Part shown: one piece after another, positions 45,942 through 55,046 of the stretch
How the letters are laid out: the number at the start of each line of letters is the position of its first letter
How positions within the stretch are numbered: position 1 is the stretch's first letter
NCBI GenBank assembly: GCA_963971405.1
Contig: OZ020488.1
Location: forward strand, 43,134,888 to 43,198,887
Origin: Psococerastis gibbosa
Lineage: Eukaryota > Arthropoda > Insecta > Psocodea > Psocidae
Length of the DNA: 64,000 nucleotides
Direction of reading: 5' to 3'
Notes under the pieces: generated by a model
Told to the model about the DNA's origin: nothing
The model's database searches: none
Seen by the model: only the letters and a program-made list of their open reading frames with translations
Made by a program: the position numbers and the translations under genes

Positions 45942-46014
45942 GTAGGTTCTTATGAATTTCAGTACTATAGTATTTTCCACATCCACTTTGTAACACTTAT
46001 TAAAACATAAAATA

Positions 46015-46365
46015 ACTTTCTCAAGTTTTACTAAAAATATATTTAAATCGACTGGTTTCGGCACTAGGCCATCTTCAGGCTGCAGACAACACTAAATAAA
46101 TTGATAAGTAGAATGGTTCGGGACGTTGATGTTGGTGTTATAGGAAAATTGGTGGCATGGCAAGCTCCACTGGCGGTAATCTTCTCACCTTGTCAAGTAT
46201 TATTAAAATATATTTAAAGTGACCGGTTTCGGCACTAGGCCATCATCAGGCTGCAGACAGCACTAAATAAATTGACAAATAGAAAGAATGGTTCGGGATA
46301 TTGATGTTCGTGTTATTGGAAAATTGGTGGGAAGCTCCACTGGCGGTGATCTTCTCATACAAATT
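46015..46365 (-). ncRNA. Tandem dimer with two hammerhead-like motifs
   Basis: Two units of ~171 bp share AAATATATTTAAA, a CTGGTTTCGGCACTAGGCCA-type core, GCTGCAGACARCACTAAATA and AATTGGTGG. On the minus strand each has CTGANGA (46072-46078 as CTGAAGA; 46243-46249 as CTGATGA), a stem II GGC/GCC, GAAAC, and a CCGGTC or CCAGTC site. The only change in the first core element is at the position free to vary in hammerheads. Stem I is weak. The tandem arrangement recalls Penelope-like LTRs or retrozymes. Confidence 0.5.
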
Positions 46366-46828
46366 AGAACGTTTCCCCCGAATTTATAGCTTTTTTTTAA
46401 ATTTCTACCACCTCTAGGGAGTCCAGCAATTTCCCTGGTGTGAAATTTTAAAATGTTAGTATGTTGGGCCAGAGCGGAAATAGTTTCAGGCTTGCCTATG
46501 CCCCTTTAATGCTCTTTAATTTTTATCCTGAATATACCTTCCGGTCTGACCCATAGAAAGGCTATCAAAGCTGCTGCTGTCTGTCTGGGACGCGCCCGAC
46601 CTCAAACATTTCTCCACGGACGGCTTGCAATTAAGGAGATGGTCCCCCAACGAGTTAATCGAATAAAACGAAACGGAAAAATCTGTTTTTTTTTTACCTG
46701 TGCCTTTAAGAATTTGATTCGGGTATTTTGGTCTTCTTCTTCCAACTTGGCCATACATATCTGTCCTGTGCCGCTCTAGATCAGGATCCATTGGCAATGA
46801 ATTGCCATGCTGAGGTGTATTTAGTTCT
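46366..46828. other. No recognised gene
   Basis: A mixed stretch. Minus-strand short peptides near 46516-46797 show no certain family. Confidence 0.35.
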
Positions 46829-46832
46829 AACT

Positions 46833-47000
46833 AGAATTCTATGTAGGAGAGATGGGCCATTCGTTACCCGCCAAGTTAATATGTTATGTTATTATTTTTC
46901 AATTTCTGGGTCTTTTTGCAAAAACTTTCCAGGCCGTCCGAGGTTTCAAAAATATGTTTTGCGGGCTCGAAATTTCCTCCTACATAGAACTCGAGTTCTA
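46833..47000. mobile_element. Palindromic MITE family B, copy 5
   Basis: AATTCTATGTAGGAGAGATG at the left, TTTCCTCCTACATAGAACTC, then GAGTTCTA at the right. The inner palindrome is eroded. Confidence 0.8.
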
Positions 47001-47770
47001 TCGTACTTATGTACTGTACTTTCAACCATTTATTGTGTAGTATTCTTCTTTTTTTTGTTTATGTATCAACCCGTGAATGTTTTTCTTAAAAACGTATTCA
47101 GGCGAATTGCAGAGAGAAAGGAATAGAATAATTATCATACTGTATTTACACCGAGGGGAAGATACTATATTATATTTATTAATTTTAAATTATTTTCACG
47201 TAACAAAACACAAGGTGAATACAGTGTTGTTCAATTTTGTATTATTTTCTATCGTATTTTTCTTTAAAATTTAAATAATCCCGGTGTTGTTTTCTGCGGT
47301 AATGTTGATCTTTCTGGAAGAAAACTCTCTGGATTTTCTGTTTTTGTTTTCTGTAAAGTAACTATTTTAACGCTCTAAATCAACCCTAATAGCGTATACT
47401 GTTGTATTCAACCCTGACCTCCTTCGCAAGTTGCTAGTTTTCTTCTACCCTTTTGCATTTTTTCCCACACTGACTGGATAATCTGCTATATATTCGGAAA
47501 GTAATTAGTCCCAATTTTTCCTGAGCCACTGTATGCATACGGTTCGCTCTTTGGTGTTAGGTTCGATGGAGAGTGTCTTGGCAGCAGAATATGCCAATCT
47601 GATCAACCAGTTTTGGAATACAGACCTCGACGCATTACTTATACCGCACCTAAACTGTACTGTTTTAGGTTTATGGCCAGTGGGGAAAAAAAAATGAACC
47701 AAACTATATATGTTTCATGCTGATCTGTTATATTTCTAAACTGTGACCTGAAAATAAATTCTAGAAGAAA
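47001..47770. other. Region between Trio exon m and the first KA gene
   Basis: AT-rich. No exon of the SH3 or second DH part of Trio is visible. It is likely to include the 3' untranslated part of the minus-strand gene that ends at 47776. Confidence 0.4.
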
Positions 47771-47775
47771 ATCAT

Positions 47776-49793
47776 TTAACCCTGCTTTGCTGCAATAAGG
47801 GCTTTCTTGAGAGCTGCCTTCTTGATAGGAGATTTTGCAGCTGCCTTCTTAACAGCCTTAATCTTGGCCGGGGCTCCAGCGGACTTTTTGATCTGCTTGA
47901 TGGCCAATGCGGCTTTCTTGATGGGCTTCTTGGCTGCCTTCTTGACGACCTTGGAGGTTTTCTTAAGAATAACGGCTTTCTGATGATTGGGAGCTTTCTG
48001 GGCCTTCTTCGTAAGTGCCTTGGCGACTTGGTGCAATGTCGCGGCCTTCTTGATTTGGGTGACGGCTTTCTTGACGACGGGGGTGTGAGCGGCTTTCTTG
48101 ACGGTCGGCGAGTGAGCTGCCTTCTTGATGAGAGCGAGGGCTTGTCCCTTGCCTGCCGCTAAAGCCTCATCTCCTGTAACATTTATGATTGAAATCAGGA
48201 TTTTCGTATGGCACTTGGATTCAGTTGTGTTTCTTCTTTTAAAAGAAATGAATCGTCTGCCGATTGTCGAGGTTTATGCCTTTGATACAAAAGATTTTAG
48301 ATTCGAGATCAAATTATTTACTCTTTTACTGACTACGCACTAGTACTGGTGGTCCCAAGTCACTGCAGTTGAGTCGAATAAGGGATAGTAATGTAGGCCT
48401 TTCTTTCTTTCTTTCTTTCTTTTCCTTGTCCAGTATCCCCTGGACAAGGAGCATATATTTACAAAATACAATAACTTACATAATAATACCATAATATTTT
48501 AATTAGTTACATATTAATAACATCCCGCATCCCCAAGCTAGCGCTTATTTGGGACAAAAGACTCACACAGTGCTGCTAAACAAGTCTTAATAATTTATTT
48601 TTGTTACTTATTTATAATGTTTATATTATTTTATTTTTATTTTATTTTTACTTGTTATTTTTAATGTTAATAGTCAGTTCTTATTTTTATTACCTCCCAT
48701 TGACCAACCAAATAATAATAAAAATAATGTTCTGACAGACGTTTTTATGAACCTAGGTCTACTTATAGTGGCCCATTGGCCCCTTGTCCAATGAAAACGG
48801 CCACTATGTGTCCTCGATGTCAACCTATATCGGCTTCAATTCAAATGGACGAGCTGTGACAAGCTTACCATTGGCGCAGTGTAGCAGGTGGAAGCATGGC
48901 TTAACCAAGTCCAGATACGAGTTAATGTAGGCCTAAATCGTAACAATAGAAATAGAGTAGCTAAAATAATAACCGTTCGTGTCTTATGTTAATATTTTTT
49001 TTTAAATTACTCCATAGCCATAGCATTGTTATGAATAAGTGGTGGGGAATTCAAAAACTAATTCTCAACTAGCGCTTCCGTCATCTTTAAGATTATACTG
49101 TAGGTTATTTATTTATTGACCCACATTTGTTTTAATTTATTTCATAAATGTCATCTGCTTGTCTCATTGACGGCTCTACGATCAGAGAGAGGGAGTTGAA
49201 ACCCCCGTCTCGCTTCCAAAAAGGTGATGGCCTACCCAGGACCAGCCGGAAGTGCCTTTTTATACATGGTATGTCATTATTGGGTCTGTCTATAGATGGT
49301 TATAGCCTGAAGGAGAGTTTATGAAGTACCGGGTGTCCGTTAGCTTCATAATGACAAACTGCTTGGTCAAACTCAAAGTTTATAAACACTGTGAAGAAAA
49401 TTATAAAGCATGGCGGATACATTCATACCTAGTCAATTTTTTTTATTATTATTATTTTTTTAAATGTTAAATAGCATACAAAAAATTCAATGAATGTATC
49501 CGATTAACCTCTTCAATCGCCTCACTAAGTAACCTAATAGGTACTTGTGTCGAGTTGCGACCACAAGGTGTGTAGATACTCGCACAAGTACTCTACTAGC
49601 ACGCTACAACCTTGCCACCGAAGTCGCATTATCGTAATAGTCACTAGGAAAAAGACATGGGAGCAGGCCCTGAACTGAAAACTTTTAGTGTCAAAAGTGA
49701 GGCTTATTGCCACTATATCATGCCAGGCCACTTACCGCAAGCTGCTGCGAAGACGCAGGCCGCGACCAAGGTAAAGAGGATTGCCTTATTCAT
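47776..49793 (-). CDS. Secreted Lys/Ala-rich repeat protein A (two exons)
   Basis: Exon 1 is 49736-49793 (58 nt), exon 2 47776-48173 (398 nt); intron GTAAGT to TTACAG, phase 1; total 151 residues. Exon 1 encodes MNKAILFTLVAACVFAAAC, a textbook signal peptide. The mature part begins GDEALAAGKG and consists of [V/I]KKAA units spaced 7-11 residues, often with Pro (IKKAAHSPTVKKAAHTP), strongly basic and without Cys. This predicts an exported, cationic, amphipathic-helical protein. Sequence composition alone recalls linker histones, cationic antimicrobial proteins and some adhesive proteins, but I recognise no family. A TATA box lies ~50 bp upstream. Paralogues: B and C. Confidence 0.88.
48401..48922 (-). 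mobile_element. Retroposon family D, copy 4, with 12-bp target duplication
   Basis: Minus-strand insertion in the intron of gene A. TAATGTAGGCCT flanks it at 48389-48400 and 48923-48934. It begins ACTCGTATCTGGACTTGGTT (5' end) and ends in a (GAAA)n tail seen as TTCTTTCTTTC at 48401. Gene B's intron has the unoccupied site (AGTAATGCGGGGCTAAATCG), so the insertion followed the A/B duplication. Confidence 0.85.
49430..49628 (-). repeat. SINE-like family E, copy 7
   Basis: Absent from the corresponding place in gene B's intron, which marks its limits. On the minus strand it starts GACTTCGGTGGCAAGGTTGT, then AGCGTGC (A-box-like), and ends in an A/T-rich AATAATAATAA tail. Confidence 0.75.
49660..49735 (-). 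repeat. tRNA-like SINE head abutting the donor of gene A
   Basis: Minus strand: GTAAGTGGCCTGGCATGATA, then TAGTGGCAATAAGCC (A-box-like), and near the other end CAGTTCAGGGCC (eroded B box). It starts within five bases of the exon 1 donor. The better kept copy is at 56490-56563. Confidence 0.6.
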
Positions 49794-49842
49794 GGTGAGA
49801 AGCGATGAATTTCTTCAACTGACCGGACTTTGGTCAAGCTGG

Positions 49843-49850
49843 CTTTTATA
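49843..49850 (-). promoter_or_regulatory. TATA box of gene A
   Basis: TATAAAAG on the minus strand, 50 bp upstream of the ATG at 49793. The same element with identical neighbours (CATATAAAAGCCAGC) stands before gene B. It suggests a strong, tissue-specific promoter and a very short 5' leader. Confidence 0.75.
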
Positions 49851-50141
49851 TGGGCCAAGCCTAGGCCTAAAGAAGGCTTATCAGCCGGTATAGGGCCAAT
49901 TAAAACGTTTCAATGTGCTCTACATAAACCTTAAGCCTGAATTAGGCTACGAGTTAAAGGCTAATTGTTTGTTTTTATGTGCATTGTCCTTGGGGTATAG
50001 ACGGCAGCTTTTCGTTGCTCTATGTCAGGGGTGAATCCTAGGTTTAGCCAGGCGAGGGTAGAGATGCACGGGGACGATGGGGCGGTTACTCAAATATATT
50101 TCATTTAAAAAAAATCTTCATTAGTAAATGGGGACAACGAG

Positions 50142-50302
50142 GGACGGATCCAGCCCATTTTTTTGGTAGGGGGGGTAGTTGTGGGTCAAAATAGAAAAAA
50201 CATATGTAGCATCTATTAAATCTGAGCGTAATAAATTAACTTACAATTGATTTACCCAATTTGGGGGGGGGCAGCTGCCCCCTGCCCCTGTATCCGTCCA
50301 TG
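50142..50302. mobile_element. Foldback-like element with GGACGGATCC ends
   Basis: GGGACGGATCCAGCCC at the left and CCCCTGTATCCGTCC at the right are inverse, with G/C runs just inside. A partial copy interrupts the SINE at 52553-52640. Confidence 0.65.
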
Positions 50303-50431
50303 GGGACAACTGCCCCTCTTTATTGACACGTATATTACTAGAAGTGTAGAACAACCAGTATTACAACTAAAATCTTTCCTATAGTTGAGTTAGATAGGAT
50401 ATATGTATATATATAGGAAATATAAGATTAC

Positions 50432-50653
50432 TTAATCACTTGCGAAGCTCAGTTTCAAACTGATCCTTCCAGCGTTTTCACGGACGTCCACCAGTCGTCT
50501 TCCTGTCATGCTGGCTTTGTACATGCGGTCGTCTGACATTCTTGCGACGTATCCCAGCCATCTTAAGCGTTGCGCTATTATGAACCGGACTATGTCTTCT
50601 TCGTTGAGGCTATTTCGGGGTTCTTTCTTCCACGCTACTCTCCGTCTTCGCAT
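50432..50653 (-). pseudogene. Non-LTR reverse transcriptase C-terminal tail
   Basis: Minus-strand frame with RFIIAQRLRWLGYVARMSDD, then RMYKASMTGRRLVDVRENAG, the standard RT tail motif. 73 codons remain. It is absent from the equivalent place in the gene B segment as far as I can align. Confidence 0.78.
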
Positions 50654-51029
50654 AGAGGTCCATAAATCCTCCTTATTGTCTTTCTTTCGAATAGGCCTAC
50701 TTGCAGTTTGTTTGCGTCATTGACAGTAAGATTCCAGGTTACCGAGCCTAATTTATTACTAATTAATTATTTATGACCCATAACAAAATTAGATGTCATT
50801 AAAGTGTGTAGCCATTGTTAATGCTGCTGTTGTTTAATAGCTACTACACCTTGTAATTTCAATTAAAACTAGGTCAATTGCGATAAAAAATATTAATTGG
50901 CAACCGGAACACTAATAGAGACGTAATGAGTGGAAACTGCTGAAGTATAGGTAGGATTAAAAAAATTAAGCTATGTTACTTTTCATCGTCCTTAATGAAT
51001 AACCATTTTTCCTAGTTTCCTGCAGGCCC

Positions 51030-51908
51030 AACACTAACGAAAGAACCGGTCCGAGTTTACTCGAACATGCTTTCCAATTTATCAACATTAGTAGATAGAG
51101 AATATGAGTAATTTCATGGTAAATAATTTTCCAGTGGTTAAATTTCCGATATCTCGGGGGGGGGGGGGGGGTGTCCACCTGACGTCACTGGAAGTGAGGT
51201 AAATTCTAGATAGGTCAGACCAACACATTAATTACCACACAGCAATAATGGCAGGGCACGCAATGCATTTGAGCGCGAATTTTCTATCATTTTTTCAAAA
51301 AATCGTTTTTTGTGCAAAACCAAATATTTTTTTTGGGAAAGCAACCTATCCGGTTTCGTTACTCAAGTTAACACCTAAAACATGCCTGAAGGTAGAAATC
51401 AAAGGTTTCGCAGAAAAATTAATTTTTAGTAATTTTTCATTAAAATGTAGTTATTTTTATTTTTATTACCCCCAGAAGAAAACTATCAAGGGGCAAGTGA
51501 CCCCCCGCATTTTGTCAACATTAATAACGACTACAATATATGAGAATTTAAGAGAAATCGTTGGAGCCGTTTTTGAGAAATAATTTTTTTATACGTTTTT
51601 TTGGAGTTTTTTGAAAATAAAACCCCCCCGAATTGAGTTAGCCCAAAATAAAACAAAACGGTCCCGAGGTATGATTTTTGGGAACCTAAATGCCAAATTC
51701 CACCCAAATCCACCAAGTAGGTTGCCCGGAAATCGATGAACAGACAGACACACATACATACACAGACAGACAGTGCGACAGACAGACATTTCGTAAAAAC
51801 CACTTTTTTGGGTTCCTGGGACCTCAAAACGTGTAAATCCGTTGAAATCTCGGAATCGAAAATTTCGACCATCACAAAGCTTTCCTTATACTGCGTATAA
51901 ATTGGAAA
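51030..51908 (-). mobile_element. Non-coding element F, copy 3
   Basis: Minus-strand near-full copy from AAAGAACCGGTCCGAGTTTA (51041) to TACGCAGTATAAGGAAAGC and AATTGGAAAGCAAAAA. It has a G-run near 51158 and a GTCT/GTGT stretch at 51740-51790. Confidence 0.82.
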
Positions 51909-51977
51909 GCAAAAAACTCCCCCGGGGAATTATTTAAACCAACTGTTTTAACAAAGATATATCATCACTATACTGGC

Positions 51978-52030
51978 AGGCGTGGCACCAAGAGTGGGCG
52001 TTGGATAAAATAAAGTAAGTAAGTAAGTAT
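51978..52030 (+). pseudogene. Non-LTR retroelement 3' tip with TAAG repeats
   Basis: CTATACTGGCAGGCGTGGCA, then GAGTGGGCGTTGGATAAAAT and (GTAA)n. Encodes LYWQAWHQEWALDK, the last residues of the element type at 44760-45200. Confidence 0.65.
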
Positions 52031-52360
52031 TTAAACCATTATACGGTATTAAAAGTAACCCGTTCCAAAAGCAGACGACATTCAATTGTTTAGTTAAGTT
52101 GAGCCTAAAAGAGCCGTGAATGCAAAATTGTGCCGTCTACGTTTAGCAAATTCAACAATGAACAGCAATTAATCTCTGCTGACAATTAACTTCTAGTTTA
52201 ATTATTTTTTCAGTTTAATTGCCGTAAGTAAATTTACATTTATTGGAGTTCCTTCGGTGTGGTGCATCCATCAGCCTGATACTCACGAAAGCGTAAAAAC
52301 TGTTTTTGGTATTTACTCGAAACTGCAAATCTTGAGTTAGTTCCCTTTGACTGAGCATCC
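52031..52360. other. No recognised feature
   Basis: AT-rich spacer. Confidence 0.4.
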
Positions 52361-52361
52361 A

Positions 52362-52432
52362 CTGAAATCCCGAAATTGAAAATTTCGACCATCACAAAGC
52401 TTTCCTTATACTACGTAAAAGCAGGAAAGCAA
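52362..52432 (-). repeat. Element F fragment
   Basis: CGAAATTGAAAATTTCGACC, then ATCACAAAGCTTTCCTTATA: the 5' end of element F in reverse orientation. Confidence 0.75.
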
Positions 52433-52487
52433 TAATTAATTAAGAGATAATTTTAATAATGACTGTTTGTTGCATTACTACGCCAGC

Positions 52488-52700
52488 CTAGCGGAATTAG
52501 GGTTATGAAGCCCTCTCTTACACTCAACTGGAAAGACTTTGCATCAGGGACGGATCCAACCCTTTGGGGGGTCAAAATAGGAAAAAACATATGTAGGATC
52601 GATTAAATCAGAGCGTAATACATTTAATAAATTTGCTTAGTTACACGTGCACTCCGAAGCATGGACCGAAAATGTAACGAGTGTGAACATTAAACCAGTT
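52488..52700 (-). repeat. tRNA-derived SINE, family S, copy 4, interrupted
   Basis: GCCAGCCTAGCGGAATTAGG and TCTTACACTCAACTGG on one side and CACTCCGAAGCATGGACCGA on the other belong to SINE S. Between them is a ~90-bp piece of the foldback at 50142 (GGGACGGATCCAACCCTTTG), a nested insertion. Confidence 0.65.
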
Positions 52701-53200
52701 TACAAGAGAAGAAAAAAAACTCGAATTATTTCCGAAAATGAGGGGCAAGGTCTACGTCCACTGAATTGCCCTTCAGTATACATTTTGATTGGATTTTGAT
52801 CAACTTCATTGATTACTTTTTTCATTGCTCATAACGTAACCACAACTTTACTCTTTGCATGGGAAATCGCAAACCCTGCAAAGCCCTTTGCCTCCAGGGT
52901 TGTGCTGACCATTGCTAAAAAAAAACATAATTACGCCCTTCATAGGACAGCCGTTTTCGAAAAATAATTTAAAACATTTAGAGAAGGAGAACAGAAAAAA
53001 CATAATGAAAGCTGGTGGGTAGCGGGCCTTGTGAATTTTAAGTTCAATAGCTTGGAGGAAAACGTATAAAACACGTTATATTTCGCTATTATAAAACTGC
53101 CAGTGACGACCATAGTGGCGCCTCTTCGGTGATCTGTCCCTCTGATGGTACCCCGATCGATCCTGTTTGCCTCCTATCTGTAGGCCTGCTAGTAGGTACT
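52701..53200. other. No recognised feature
   Basis: AT-rich spacer without gene or repeat match. Confidence 0.4.
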
Positions 53201-53204
53201 ACCT

Positions 53205-54074
53205 TGTTTATTGCTTTCCAATTTATACGTAGTATAAGGAAAGCTTTGTGATGGTCGAAATTTTCGATTCCGAGATTTCAACGGATTTACACGTTTTGAG
53301 GTCCCAGGAACCCAAAAAAAGTGGTTTTTACAAAATGTCTGTCTGTCGGTCGGTCTGTCGGTCTGTCTGTTCGTCGATTTCCGGGCAAACTACTCGGTGG
53401 ATTTGAGTGAAATTTGGCATGTAGGTTCACAAAAATCATACCTCGGGACCATTTTTTTTTTTTTTTGGGCTAACTCAATTTGGGGGGGTTTTATTTTCAA
53501 AAAACTCCAAAAAAACGTATAAAAAAATTATTTCTCAAAAACGGCTCCAACGATTTCTTTTAAATTCTCGTAGATTGTAGTCGTTATTAATGTTGACAAA
53601 ATGCGGGGGGTCGCTTGCCCCTTGATAGTTTGCTTCTGGGGGTAAAAAAATAAAAATAACTAAATTTTAATGAAAAAATGACTAAAAAATGCGAAACCTT
53701 TCTATCGATGATTTCTACCTTCAAGCATGTTTTAGGTGTTAAATTGAGTAACGAAACCGGATAGGTTGCTTTCCCAAAAAATATTTGGTTTTGCCCAAAA
53801 AATTATTTTTTGAAAAAAATGATAGAAAATTCGCGCTCAAATGCATTGCATGCCCTGCCATTATTGCTGTGTGGTAATTAATGTGTTTGTTTGACCTATC
53901 GAGAATTTACCTCACTTCCAGTGACGTCAGGTGGACAACCGCCCCCCCCCCCCCCCCCGAGATATCGGAAATTTAACCATAGGAAAAATATTTGCCATAA
54001 AATTACTAATTTTCTCTATCTAATAATTTTGATAAATTGGAAAGCATGTTCGAGTGAACTCGGACCGGTTCTTT
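53205..54074 (+). mobile_element. Non-coding element F, copy 4
   Basis: Full copy: TTGCTTTCCAATTTATACGT at 53211, TCGGTCTGTC repeats at 53340-53370, a C-run at 53940-53957, and the end AACTCGGACCGGTTCTTTAT. Confidence 0.85.
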
Positions 54075-54351
54075 ATATATAATATTGTAAAGTTTTTACT
54101 TTACAGCTGTGTAAAAATGAAAAATGTTAGTGAATGGGAAGAGAAACAAGAATGATTTCACACATACATTTTGGCTCTAACATTTTATTAATTTTTTTTT
54201 GTCAGTGCGTTAAAGTTCTATGAGAAGACGTCTGCGGCTGTAGCCTACTTTTATGACCTACCAACCACAACAATAACCTTCAAAATAGATATAACGCGGT
54301 TAGTCATTTCATTTAACATTAGGTTTATACCTATTACAGCTAGGCTTTCTA

Positions 54352-54490
54352 CCGACTCCTACTTTCACCCGAAAGGTTGTTGGTTCGAGTTCCACACTTG
54401 CTACATTTTCCGGCCATGCTTCGGAGGGCACGTAAAGCAGGCGGTCACGGGTCTTCCCAGTTGAGGTTGGCTTGGTTAAGCTATCGTAAA
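54352..54490 (+). repeat. tRNA-derived SINE, family S, copy 5
   Basis: CCCGAAAGGTTGTTGGTTCG, then AGTTCCACACTTGCTACATT, GGCCATGCTTCGGAGGGCAC and GTTGGCTTGGTTAAG. One of the best-kept copies. Confidence 0.78.
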
Positions 54491-55046
54491 TGTCGCGTCA
54501 GTTAGAAGGAATGATTATGATGTGAATTTTCTCCTGGTGGGTGCTGTTTGCAGAACCAAAAGATGATCTCTTGAGACCTATCGTGGACCCCGATGTAAAA
54601 GAGATTCCAAGTGTATTTTGACATATGGGATGGGGCTTGTGATTGGAACTCTTTTCTCCTGACGCTCTCACAAAAGTTATTTAGTGAGTTTTGTGTTTAA
54701 TGTGTTAAATAAATTAATAATATTGTGGCCAATCAGATGGGCACATATCATACAGTATAAAAGTGTTCAGAAGCATTTCTGGTAAAGAGATTTTTTAGAC
54801 TTTTCGTTTCTTGTTTTGTACACTTATAAGGCTTTCACCAGTTTCACCCCTTACTCCGATTGCCTCTTGATTGACTATGTTATACGTCGTGCTCCGCCGT
54901 AGACTAGCTTACTGACAATGTGCGACTTAACCTATATTGATTTAAAATGTCATCGATAAATAATACCAAAATCATTATTAGTAGAGGTAAGTTATATTTT
55001 TTCAAACTGAGACCATGAACAACGGTTTATAACGAAATAAAATCGC
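54491..55046. other. Spacer downstream of KA gene B
   Basis: The last ~90 bp (from TGTCATCGATAAATAATACC) match the region downstream of gene C at 62780-62889, so they probably hold the shared 3' untranslated region. Confidence 0.55.

Larger units (their letters stand above)
47776..51000 (-). repeat. Segmental duplication unit A (with unit B, 55047-58950)
   Basis: Coding exons, promoter, intron and upstream flank of genes A and B align through long stretches, for example GTCGAGGTTTATGCCTTTGA in the intron, GGGCCAAGCCTAGGCCTAAA upstream and GTTTAATAGCTACT far upstream (50833, 58752). Spacing of gene ends is 7.27 kb (A-B) and 7.84 kb (B-C). Confidence 0.85.

Noticed and set aside
45942-47770. 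Trio SH3 or second DH-PH exons
   Set aside because: I searched for typical SH3 (ALYDY-like) and DH start motifs between splice sites here and up to 64000 and found none by eye.
47776-48173. Reading the Lys/Ala-rich exon as a histone H1 gene
   Set aside because: There is no winged-helix globular domain, a spliced signal peptide precedes it, and an intron is present. Composition alone resembles H1.
51531-51875. 114-codon minus-strand open frame ([11 protein letters not shown]...) repeated in part at 18075
   Set aside because: It runs through the GTCT microsatellite of element F, breaks at different points in other copies and has low-complexity content. It is a by-product of the repeat, not a gene.
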